Positions 8,329 to 15,497 of a DNA stretch of 64,000 nt are shown in pieces. The stretch covers positions 1 to 64,000 of the forward strand of contig CANRJC010000006.1 of assembly GCA_947630795.1 (NCBI GenBank), read 5' to 3'. The stretch's first letter is position 1, and each line of letters starts with the position of its first letter. The notes beneath the pieces were generated by a model. It saw nothing but the letters and a program-made list of their open reading frames with translations, had not been told where the DNA came from and searched no databases. The DNA is from an uncultured Phascolarctobacterium sp. Its GTDB lineage: Bacteria > Bacillota > Negativicutes > Acidaminococcales > Acidaminococcaceae. The translations under genes and the position numbers were made by a program.

Positions 8329-9125
8329 GCCCTAGACCCGCCTTTTTGCACTGCGGCGATGAAGGCAGCCGGGTCGGGGCTCTTCATCAACGCTTCGCCG
8401 ATGAGCACCGCCGCTGCTCCCGCTTCTTTTAAAGGCAACACATCTTCCGGTTTCTCTATGCCGCTTTCGGCTACGAAGAGGACAGCGGAGGGAATGAGGG
8501 AGCGAAGGCGCAGGCTGTGGGTGGGGCTGACGGAAAAATCCCGCAAGTTCCTGTTGTTGACGCCGATGATCTTTGCTTTCGCCGAAAGAGCCGCTTCGAC
8601 TTCTTCTTCGCTGTGGGCTTCCACCAAGGCGGCTAGGCCCAATTCATGAGCAAGAGCCGAAAAATCTTTTAAGCGGCTGTCTTTTAAAAGACTGCAGATC
8701 AAAAGCACCGCCGAAGCTCCCAAAGTTTTGGCTTCATATATTTGGTATTCGTCGATAGTGAAGTCTTTGCGCAAAAGAGGCAGGGCCACCGTCTCGTGCA
8801 CCTTTTTCAAATAAAGAGAGCTGCCCAAGAAAAAGTCCGGTTCCGTGAGGACAGAGATGGCCGCCGCTCCTCCTTTGGCATAAGCTTTCGCCTGCTCGAG
8901 ATAGAGCTGAGGAAAATTCGGACAGATGAGCCCTTTAGACGGGGAAGCCTGCTTCAATTCGGCTATCACCGCAAGGCCGGGCCGAGCCAGCGCCTCCCGA
9001 AAGTCGAGAGGGGCCGGCAGCTCTTCTGCCTCCCGTCGCACTGCGCTCAAACTTTTTTCCTTTTTTAAAATTTTTAAGCGTTGAGCTGTGGCGGCGGCGA
9101 TCTTTTGCAAAATATCTTCCGCCAT
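8325..9125 (-). CDS. trpC: Indole-3-glycerol phosphate synthase
   Basis: TrpC closes the indole ring from CdRP with loss of CO2 and water. The 266-residue barrel contains VIAELKQASPSKG (catalytic Glu and Lys), LRKDFTIDEYQI, GVNNRNLRDFSV, ESGI and VLIGEALM, all standard TrpC landmarks. It lies two bases after trpD and overlaps trpF by four bases, so translation of this part of the operon is compact. Confidence 0.97.
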   Translation of the reverse strand: MAEDILQKIAAATAQRLKILKKEKSLSAVRREAEELPAPLDFREALARPGLAVIAELKQASPSKGLICPNFPQLYLEQAKAYAKGGAAAISVLTEPDFFLGSSLYLKKVHETVALPLLRKDFTIDEYQIYEAKTLGASAVLLICSLLKDSRLKDFSALAHELGLAALVEAHSEEEVEAALSAKAKIIGVNNRNLRDFSVSPTHSLRLRSLIPSAVLFVAESGIEKPEDVLPLKEAGAAAVLIGEALMKSPDPAAFIAAVQKGGSRA

Positions 9126-9126
9126 T

Positions 9127-10143
9127 TTATTTGTTGCTCAAAGCCGCAAGTTTTTCCAAAGTAGCCAGAGCCTTGCCGCTATCGATCAATTCGGCGGCCA
9201 GCTTCACACCTTCTGCCATGCTCTCGGCCTTATCGCCTACGTAGAGAGCGGCACCGGCGTTCATCAGCACCGTATCCCTGCGGGGCCCGGGCTTGCCGGC
9301 CAAAACTTCTCTCGTCATGGCTGCGTTCTCGGCGGGAGTGCCTCCTACCAGATCGCTCTTTTGGCAGCGAGTCAGGCCGAAGTCTTCCGGTTTGATCACA
9401 TAATTTTTGTACCAACCGTCTTTGAATTCGCACACGGCGTTGTCGGCACTGCTGGAGAGCTCGTCCATGCGGTCGCGGCTGTAGACCACCATGCCCCTGG
9501 TCACGCCCAAATTCATCAGCACTTGAGCCAAGGGAGCCACAAGATATTCATCGTAGACGCCCAGCACCTGCCTGTTGGCCAAGCCGGGGTTGGTGAGAGG
9601 CCCCAAAATATTGAACACGGTCCTGAAGCCCAATTCTTTGCGGATGGGCCCCACGTAGCGCATAGAGCTGTGATATTTTTGCGCGAAGAAGAAGCACATG
9701 CCTACTTCTTTTAAAAGCTCCACACATTTTTCCGGGCTTTGGTCGATGTTCACTCCCAAAGCTTCCAAACAATCGGCGGCGCCGCACTTGGAAGAAGCTG
9801 CCCGGTTGCCGTGCTTGGCCACTTTCACGCCGCCGGCGGCGGCGATGAGAGCTGCTGTGGTAGAAATGTTGAAGCTGTTGGAGCGGTCGCCCCCGGTGCC
9901 CACTATCTCCAGCACGTCCATCCCCGTCTTCACCAGCAGGGCCTGATCCCGCATGGCGGCGGCGCAACCGGTGATCTCGTCGATGGTCTCCGCCTTGGTG
10001 CTTTTAGTAGCCAGTGCGGCCAAAAAAGCGGCGTTCTGAGTGGGGGTGGTCCGGCCGCTCATGATCTCCGTCATGGCGGTGTAGGCTTCCTGATAGCTCA
10101 GATCCATTTTGTTGCTGATCTTTTCGATGGCTTCTCTTATCAT
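9127..10143 (-). CDS. trpD: Anthranilate phosphoribosyltransferase
   Basis: TrpD transfers phosphoribosyl from PRPP to anthranilate. The 338-residue protein has the glycine-rich PRPP loop [31 protein letters not shown], and LGPLTNPG with the family spacing. It is free-standing rather than fused to TrpG. A 92-base gap separates it from trpG; I see no terminator in that gap. Confidence 0.97.
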   Translation of the reverse strand: MIREAIEKISNKMDLSYQEAYTAMTEIMSGRTTPTQNAAFLAALATKSTKAETIDEITGCAAAMRDQALLVKTGMDVLEIVGTGGDRSNSFNISTTAALIAAAGGVKVAKHGNRAASSKCGAADCLEALGVNIDQSPEKCVELLKEVGMCFFFAQKYHSSMRYVGPIRKELGFRTVFNILGPLTNPGLANRQVLGVYDEYLVAPLAQVLMNLGVTRGMVVYSRDRMDELSSSADNAVCEFKDGWYKNYVIKPEDFGLTRCQKSDLVGGTPAENAAMTREVLAGKPGPRRDTVLMNAGAALYVGDKAESMAEGVKLAAELIDSGKALATLEKLAALSNK

Positions 10144-10235
10144 GGTGTGTTTCCCCTTTCCCTTTGGATGTCATTTATAGTGAATAAAATTTTAAAACTT
10201 GTTCGTCGCCGTATGCGTCAAAACTTCAACTCATC

Positions 10236-10802
10236 TCACAACTTGAGGAAATTTTTCAAAATGACCCGCCCGTCGGGAGTCATGATGGATTCAGGATGAA
10301 ATTGCACGCCGAAAACTTTATATTTTTCGTGCATCAGCCCCATGATCTCTCCCGCTTTCGTCACCGCCGTTATCTTTAAACAGTCGGGCAAACTCGAGCT
10401 GTCCACCAAGAGGCTGTGATAGCGGGCGCAGGGAAAGCCTTCTTTCAGACCGGCGAAGAGAGGACAGGGCTCTTTGAAATAAACTCGGTCCGCTTTGCCG
10501 TGGACCACTTGCGGAGCGTGGACCACTTTTCCTCCGTAGGCTTGGCCGATAGCCTGATGTCCCAAACAAACGCCCAAGATGGGATACTTGCTCCCCAATT
10601 TTTCGATCGTTTCCAGGCAGATGCCCGCCTGATCGGGATCGCCCGGCCCCGGAGAGATGATGATATGAGAGGGAGCCAAACGGTCGATATCTTCTACCGT
10701 GCATTTATCGTTGCGCACGACATAAAGATCGGGGTTTAATTCTCCCACCAATTGATAGAGGTTATAGGTGAAGCTGTCGTAATTGTCGATAAGTACTATC
10801 AT
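10236..10802 (-). CDS. trpG: Anthranilate synthase glutamine amidotransferase component
   Basis: TrpG supplies ammonia from glutamine to TrpE. The 188-residue class I amidotransferase has the nucleophile Cys79 in GVCLGHQAIGQ, the oxyanion motif PGPGDP, and the His/Glu pair in FGVQFHPES. In many Firmicutes one such subunit also serves PabB. No pabB is in the window, so a dual role is possible but not shown. Its start overlaps the trpE stop (ATGA). Confidence 0.95.
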   Translation of the reverse strand: MIVLIDNYDSFTYNLYQLVGELNPDLYVVRNDKCTVEDIDRLAPSHIIISPGPGDPDQAGICLETIEKLGSKYPILGVCLGHQAIGQAYGGKVVHAPQVVHGKADRVYFKEPCPLFAGLKEGFPCARYHSLLVDSSSLPDCLKITAVTKAGEIMGLMHEKYKVFGVQFHPESIMTPDGRVILKNFLKL

Positions 10803-12271
10803 CCCTGCTCCTCCTCTGCTGCGGTCATGGCCAAAGCGTTCAGACAGGCCCGAGCTTTGTTCACCGTCTCTTGGTACTCGTTTTCCACCACGGAATCGTA
10901 GACGATGCCTCCCCCTGCCTGCACCTGCACTCTATCGCCCCGCTTCACCATGGTGCGGATGGTGATGCAGATGTCCATATTGCCGCCGAAATCCAAATAA
11001 CCCATGCCGCCGCCGTATATTCCTCGACGACAGGGCTCCAATTCGTCGATGATCTCGCAGGCTCTGATCTTGGGGGCGCCGCTGAGAGTGCCGGCGGGGA
11101 ACACTGCCTGCAAGGCATCCAACGCATCTTTATCCGACCGCAAAGTGCCTGTCACCTTGCTGGTGACGTGCATCACGTGAGAAAAACGTTTGATGGCTTT
11201 ATAATCGTCCACTTTCACGCTACCGAACTCGCTGACCCTGCCAAGATCGTTGCGGCCGAGGTCCACCAGCATGTTGTGCTCGGCGATCTCTTTGGCGTCG
11301 GCTAAAAGGCCCCGCTCTAATTCCAGATCTTCTTCTTGCGTGCGGCCCCGAGGGCGAGTGCCTGCGATGGGCATGGTCACCACCTGCCGCCCTATCACTT
11401 TCACCAAAGTCTCGGGGCTGGACCCTGCCACTTCCACGTCGTCGTTGTGGATGAACACCATGTATTGAGAAGGATTGGTGGTGCGCAGATAGCGGTAAGC
11501 GTTCAAAAGATTTTGATCGTACGAAGCGCTGAAGCGCTGGCTGTACACGATCTGAAAAGAATCGCCGTTTCTGATGTATTCTTTACATTTTAAAACGTTG
11601 GCCACGTATTCTTCTTTCTTTTGATTGGAAGTGACGGGCCCCAACTTCGCCCGTGCCGGCTTGAAGGGATGGATGGGGGCCAGCAGCATTTCTTCCATGG
11701 CGGCCAATTCTCGCTGAGCTTTGGCGTAATTTATCTCGACGTTATCTGTTTTCACGTTGACGATGAGATATATCTTTTGCTTCAAATGGTCGAAGGCCAC
11801 CAATTTGTCGAAGAGCATCAGATCGATATCGGCGCTCTCTGCCTTTCTGCTTTTGTCCACCTTCATGTCCGGCTCACAGCAGCGCATGAAGTCGAAACCG
11901 AAAGTGCCCACCAGACCGCCGGTGAAAGTGGGCAGGCCCGGCAATTGAGGCGCCTTGTATTCCGCCAAAATATTGCGAATGGAGGCGATGGGGTCCCGCT
12001 CTTTATATTTCACCGTGGCGCCGCTGATCAGCTCGGCGTTGCCGTCGGTGCTCTTGAAGCGCAGCACCGGGTCGTAGCCGATAAAAGAGTAGCGTCCCCA
12101 GTGCTCGCCGCCTTCGATGCTCTCCAGCAGGAAGTAGTTGCGGCTGCTTTTGGAAATGTTGTGCAAAAAGGCCAAAGGTGTCACCATGTCCGCCAAACAA
12201 ACTTTGGCCACAGGCACGGCCTTGTAGTCTTTGGCATAAGCCTTCACCTCTGCCAGCGTAAGATTCAACAT
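10799..12271 (-). CDS. trpE: Anthranilate synthase component I
   Basis: TrpE makes anthranilate from chorismate using ammonia from TrpG and is normally feedback-inhibited by tryptophan. The 490-residue product has LLESIEGGEHWGRYSFIG in the N-terminal domain, where the tryptophan-binding LLES motif sits, and the chorismate-utilising core with PIAGTRPRG, GTLSGAPKIRACEIID and QAGGGIVYDS. The start at 12271 has GAGGGAAGAGGAC upstream; the frame continues upstream only into the T-box leader. It is first in the operon trpEGDCFBA and controlled by that leader. Confidence 0.97.
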   Translation of the reverse strand: MLNLTLAEVKAYAKDYKAVPVAKVCLADMVTPLAFLHNISKSSRNYFLLESIEGGEHWGRYSFIGYDPVLRFKSTDGNAELISGATVKYKERDPIASIRNILAEYKAPQLPGLPTFTGGLVGTFGFDFMRCCEPDMKVDKSRKAESADIDLMLFDKLVAFDHLKQKIYLIVNVKTDNVEINYAKAQRELAAMEEMLLAPIHPFKPARAKLGPVTSNQKKEEYVANVLKCKEYIRNGDSFQIVYSQRFSASYDQNLLNAYRYLRTTNPSQYMVFIHNDDVEVAGSSPETLVKVIGRQVVTMPIAGTRPRGRTQEEDLELERGLLADAKEIAEHNMLVDLGRNDLGRVSEFGSVKVDDYKAIKRFSHVMHVTSKVTGTLRSDKDALDALQAVFPAGTLSGAPKIRACEIIDELEPCRRGIYGGGMGYLDFGGNMDICITIRTMVKRGDRVQVQAGGGIVYDSVVENEYQETVNKARACLNALAMTAAEEEQG

Positions 12272-12290
12272 GTCCTCTTCCCTCTTTTCC

Positions 12291-12570
12291 GAAAATAAAA
12301 GACCCGTCCTTGCCAATAACAAGGACAGGCCATATCACCTGCGGTACCACCTTGATTCGTGCCGAAGCACGCCCCTCTCTAGGGTGCCAACACACCCCTC
12401 GTCCCTAACGCGCACGCTACGTCATACGCTACTCCCTTGCGGTTTCACGCTGCCCTCTGCGGTCCATTTACCGACCTGCATCTCTGCCCGGCTCCCAGCT
12501 GCCCGGACTCTCTGCAAGCGCATCTGTCGGCTTGATCTCCGCATCTTCGGTTTAAGGTGTTTTTGAAATT
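12291..12570 (-). promoter_or_regulatory. T-box riboswitch leader of the trp operon (predicted tRNA-Trp specific)
   Basis: Read on the minus strand, the leader holds the conserved T-box AAGGTGGTACCGC (12353-12341). A terminator follows (CCTGTCCTTG, loop, CAAGGACGGG, then TCTTTTATTTT at 12330-12291), and a GGGAGTAG element lies upstream. In the Stem I region a UGG triplet (12466-12464) is followed by A, matching a Trp specifier. Uncharged tRNA-Trp would stabilise the antiterminator and allow trpEGDCFBA transcription. The T-box is plain; the specifier assignment is inferred without a folded model. Confidence 0.93.
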
Positions 12571-12576
12571 ACGTTC

Positions 12577-12605
12577 ATTCTACTACTTTGCTCTCAAGAA
12601 GTCAA
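12577..12605 (-). promoter_or_regulatory. Predicted sigma-A promoter of the trp operon
   Basis: Minus strand TTGACT, 17-base spacer, TAGAAT, placing the transcript start a few bases ahead of the T-box leader. Confidence 0.8.
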
Positions 12606-12729
12606 GAGCGAAGAAAAAATTTTAACTTTTCACTTTCACTTCGTCGATGCCCGGCAATAGATCGCACGGTCTTTTTCTCTCGGCTCTTTTCGATGCGAGC
12701 AAGAAAGAGAGGAGAGCGGTCATTTTAGG

Positions 12730-12782
12730 AAAAGAAAAAGACAGGGAAGGCGAATCTCTCTCCCTGCCTTTTTTATTTTTTC
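12730..12782 (-). terminator. Intrinsic terminator after the WYL regulator
   Basis: CAGGGA and TCCCTG form the stem core (12742-12766). On the minus strand it is followed by TCTTTTTCTTTT; the plus side also has a T-run. It separates the WYL gene from the trp promoter. Confidence 0.7.
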
Positions 12783-12843
12783 TCTTCTTTTATATTTCAG
12801 CTTTCATGTTTTAGCGATCTTGTGCCGGAGCTTCCTCTCCTTT

Positions 12844-13827
12844 TTACACTAGCGGAACTTCTATGTTCTCCAATAGTTCTACCATCTCTCCTTGGCTGCG
12901 CAGCCACATCTCCACTCCGTCGCCGAAAACTTCGGCGCTGATGATGAGCCCGTCTTTTTCATTTTTCAACACCGTTGCCGTGGGCAATCTGTCCAACACC
13001 GCCTCCGGCGACGGCCCTTTGTAGAGGAATTTTATTTTCCGCAGCCGACCGCCGAACATGAACTGCACCCGTTTGCGAAATTCTCCCTCTTCAAAACGCT
13101 TTTGATAGGGGATGCTGAAATGTCCCTCCTCCGTCTCGAAGTGTCTGATTCGGTCGATGCGGTAAATAGTCGGGTAGGGATCGTGCTTTGCATCCGATGA
13201 CAAGTCTTTCGCAGCCCGCTCGTCGATGAAGGCCAGGAGATAAAAATAAAATTCCGAGAACATCAGGCCCACCGGCTTCACCGTGCGCTCCACCGTGCCT
13301 CGCTCCCCCAGCCGAGCATATTGCAGCCGCACCGGGCGGCGCTCCTTCACCGACTTCGCCAGTTCCCACAAAGTGCCCAGCACCGCCTTGTTGTGCCGAG
13401 GCGGCGTATAGTGCAATCTTTCGTTGCCGATGAGTTCCGTCACCATGCGTTTGTTTTCTTTGGGCACGCAGCATTCGATCAATTTCTCCAAGATGGGGCA
13501 CAGCTCGCTTTTAGTGAGGCCTCGGCTCTCCAACAAAATTTTCAGCACCCCGAACACTTCTTCGTTATCCAGCAGCCGCCTTTGAGGCGGCACCAGCCTA
13601 TAGGCTTTGCTGCTCCTGTCGTACAGCACTTGCTGATCGAGGCCCTGCTCCGCATTGCGGCCGGCGATGAAGGCCCGTATAGTGTCTAGGTCCCGCTGCA
13701 AGGAACGAGGAGAGACACCGTAGCGCTCAGCTTCTCTTTTTTTGCTGATGCCCCTGCCCTCTTCCAAGCGGGCATAAATATCCAGCAGTCTTTCTTTCCC
13801 CGAAGCGTTGTCTTTTGCTTCTGCCAT
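12844..13827 (-). CDS. WYL-domain transcriptional regulator (DeoR-like HTH)
   Basis: This 327-residue protein has an N-terminal helix-turn-helix (about 1-65: ISKKREAERYGVSPRSLQRDLDTIRAFI). A WYL ligand-sensing domain follows from about 140 to 230, and a C-terminal WCX-type extension ends in EVFGDGVEMWLRSQGEMVELLENIEVPLV. Such proteins respond to nucleic-acid or nucleotide ligands and often regulate defence or DNA-damage genes; the target here is unknown. The ATG at 13827 has GGAG ten bases upstream. It lies about 550 bases from the MntA/HepT pair, with no operon link. Whether it represses or activates cannot be told from sequence. Confidence 0.85.
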   Translation of the reverse strand: MAEAKDNASGKERLLDIYARLEEGRGISKKREAERYGVSPRSLQRDLDTIRAFIAGRNAEQGLDQQVLYDRSSKAYRLVPPQRRLLDNEEVFGVLKILLESRGLTKSELCPILEKLIECCVPKENKRMVTELIGNERLHYTPPRHNKAVLGTLWELAKSVKERRPVRLQYARLGERGTVERTVKPVGLMFSEFYFYLLAFIDERAAKDLSSDAKHDPYPTIYRIDRIRHFETEEGHFSIPYQKRFEEGEFRKRVQFMFGGRLRKIKFLYKGPSPEAVLDRLPTATVLKNEKDGLIISAEVFGDGVEMWLRSQGEMVELLENIEVPLV

Positions 13828-14376
13828 CTCATTTCTTCTCCTCAACTTCTCCGCCTCCCGTCGAGAGCTTTGCACTTGCCGCTCTTTGCGGCTCTTTCTT
13901 TTATTTTAACAAAGAAGATGGACGACTTCCGTCTATGCGAAAAACTTTTTTGTAAATTTTCGAGATTTTTTGAATTTTTCACGCTGCTCACCGTGCCGTC
14001 GGTCCTCGCACTATGAAGCCGTATGATTTTTATGAATTTCACCGCACACCGAGCACGCTCCGCTGTGCATGTCGACACAAAACTCGGCGTTCATTTCTAT
14101 CTTCTCTTGAACGCTCGGCTGATCTGATCGACATTTAGATCGCGAGCAAACTCACCTGCTTCTGCAACATCATCCTGCGCTGCGCACCGAGCGAGGCAGA
14201 AGAAAGAGAGTGCTCGGCAAACTCTATGACCGAAAAATTTTTTTCGCATAGAAAAGCGGCAGCCCTTTCGAACTGCCGCCGTTATTTTTTAACATCTTTT
14301 CGTTTTTGCCATCGGCCTCATCATTCAAGTTCTCGGCTTTTGTTCTAACATTTGGGGCCTGAGCCTGTGAGCGGCA
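13828..14376. other. Intergenic region WYL-hepT
   Basis: 549 bases without a credible gene. It contains the hairpin at 14251-14290 and several GAGCG/CGCTC-type inverted stretches around 14050-14220. No ORF has a ribosome site. Confidence 0.5.
14251..14290 (-). terminator. Hairpin repeat copy 1, terminator after hepT
   Basis: GCGGCAG, ten-base loop, CTGCCGC with T-runs on both sides. Nearly the same 40 bases recur at 15429-15468 in the same orientation, so the toxin-antitoxin pair is bracketed by direct copies. Confidence 0.75.
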
Positions 14377-14793
14377 TCATGCCTTCTTCCCGCTTTCCCC
14401 CTCATCGCTCCACCGCTCATCGATCTCCTTCTTCAAGCCGTCAAACAAAAAAATATACTTTTCTTTTATCAGCCTTATGATTTCCAAAGCGCTCTCTTCG
14501 CTGTAAGTGTGAGCGAGGACATTTCTCTTCTCCAACAGCTCCAGCCATCCGTCGATGTCGGAGATCATCCCGCACTGATACGCCAATTTCAACGCCGCCT
14601 TGGGCGCTCCCGTCCGATAGTCGTGCCTGCCGTTGTCCTCCAGCACCTGCTTCATCAACTTCCATGCCTGCTCGAAACAGATCGCAAAAAGAGCCGCCAG
14701 CCCCGTCTGCACTACTGTGCTGTACGGTTCTTTTTCCTTTAATCCCTCGTGAAGATCGATCAATGCCCTGGAAAAATTATCATACTTTTTCAT
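14377..14793 (-). CDS. hepT: HepT-like HEPN-domain toxin (HI0074/nucleotidyltransferase substrate-binding family)
   Basis: This 138-residue all-helical HEPN protein carries RNVLAHTY at 90-97, an exact R-x4-H-x-Y motif. In studied MntA-HepT (type VII) systems, HEPN proteins with this motif are RNases neutralised when the partner nucleotidyltransferase adds AMP to the tyrosine. The N-terminal half (YDNFSRALIDLHEGL, then FEQAWKLMKQVLED) matches the HI0074 branch. The gene overlaps its partner by 14 bases. The RNase activity and its target are inferred from the family. Confidence 0.88.
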   Translation of the reverse strand: MKKYDNFSRALIDLHEGLKEKEPYSTVVQTGLAALFAICFEQAWKLMKQVLEDNGRHDYRTGAPKAALKLAYQCGMISDIDGWLELLEKRNVLAHTYSEESALEIIRLIKEKYIFLFDGLKKEIDERWSDEGESGKKA

Positions 14794-15070
14794 AGATCAC
14801 TACTCCGTCTCTTGCGATCTCCTCTTCCAGTTCGACGGAGACAGTTTTATTCAGATCCACCACATCGAACATGAGCAAGGTCCAAGCTTCTTCTTCCAAG
14901 TCGGTATAAAAAGAGAACACGTTCCCGCCTTTGGCTGCAAGGTCGATATCGCTGCGCTCGCTGTTAGTCCCCCTGGCCCGTGAACCGAAAAGGATCACTT
15001 TTTGGATGCCGTTTTTTGCGGCGAACTTTTCTATATCCGCCATCACTCTGGCGGGTATGTTATGTTTCAT
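14780..15070 (-). CDS. mntA: MntA-like minimal nucleotidyltransferase antitoxin
   Basis: The 96-residue protein has a complete minimal nucleotidyltransferase motif GS-x10-D-x-D (Gly29-Ser30, Asp41, Asp43; LFGSRARGTNSERSDIDL). A third acidic strand FDVVDL supplies the remaining metal ligand. It would modify and silence the HEPN partner encoded immediately downstream. The ATG at 15070 has AAGGAGGTG upstream. An interrupted inverted repeat lies 45 bases upstream and may be the operator. Confidence 0.88.
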   Translation of the reverse strand: MKHNIPARVMADIEKFAAKNGIQKVILFGSRARGTNSERSDIDLAAKGGNVFSFYTDLEEEAWTLLMFDVVDLNKTVSVELEEEIARDGVVIYEKV

Positions 15071-15114
15071 GCCTTCGGCACCTCCTTTGGGATCTCTTGG
15101 AAAACCACCGATTA

Positions 15115-15157
15115 TTTGCGAAGGGCTGAGCTCTCACGCTTCAGCCATTTTCGCAAA
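15115..15157. repeat. Interrupted inverted repeat upstream of the MntA/HepT operon
   Basis: Arms TTTGCGAA and GGCTGA pair with TCAGCC and TTCGCAAA around an 11-base loop. The position, between the start codon and the likely promoter region (AT-rich TATATTAATAAG on the minus strand near 15170), suits an autorepression operator or a 5' UTR hairpin. Confidence 0.55.
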
Positions 15158-15428
15158 GCACACCTCGCACTTATTAATATACCACATGATCAAAAGAAAT
15201 TCCATAATATCCGAGAAGTCGGACACAGCGGCAGTATCATGTGTCATTTGTCAAAGTAAACGCCAAGGGGCCATACAGTCTTTTGCCTTTTTATATTTAC
15301 ATTGATAATTTACCTCAGCAGTGTCCGAGTCTAGGTAGCGTCAAGATTTATGCGCAAATTTTGCGGCGACTTCGCCAAAAAAAGGCAGCGTAAAGATCTA
15401 TGCCCCCTTGAGGCCAAACTTTGTAAGA

Positions 15429-15468
15429 GAAAAGCGGCAGCCCTTTCGGACTGCCGCCGTTTATTTTT
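15429..15468 (-). terminator. Hairpin repeat copy 2, terminator of transketolase
   Basis: Nearly identical to 14251-14290 (GAAAAGCGGCAGCCCTTTCG, then ACTGCCGCCGTT with one or two differences). It lies 30 bases beyond the tkt stop and is followed on the minus strand by a T-run. Confidence 0.8.
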
Positions 15469-15497
15469 ATCTTGCTCTTCGATGCTCTCGATCGCTC

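Larger units (their letters stand above)
15071..15497. other. Intergenic region mntA-tkt
   Basis: 427 bases with no protein gene. It holds the inverted repeat at 15115-15157, an imperfect direct repeat around AGCGTCAAGATTTATGC and AGCGTAAAGATCTATGC (15337-15403), and the hairpin copy at 15429-15468. Confidence 0.5.

Noticed and set aside
14780-15070. Reading the MntA protein as a DNA polymerase beta-type repair enzyme
   Set aside because: At 96 residues with a downstream HEPN partner it is the minimal nucleotidyltransferase of a toxin-antitoxin pair.
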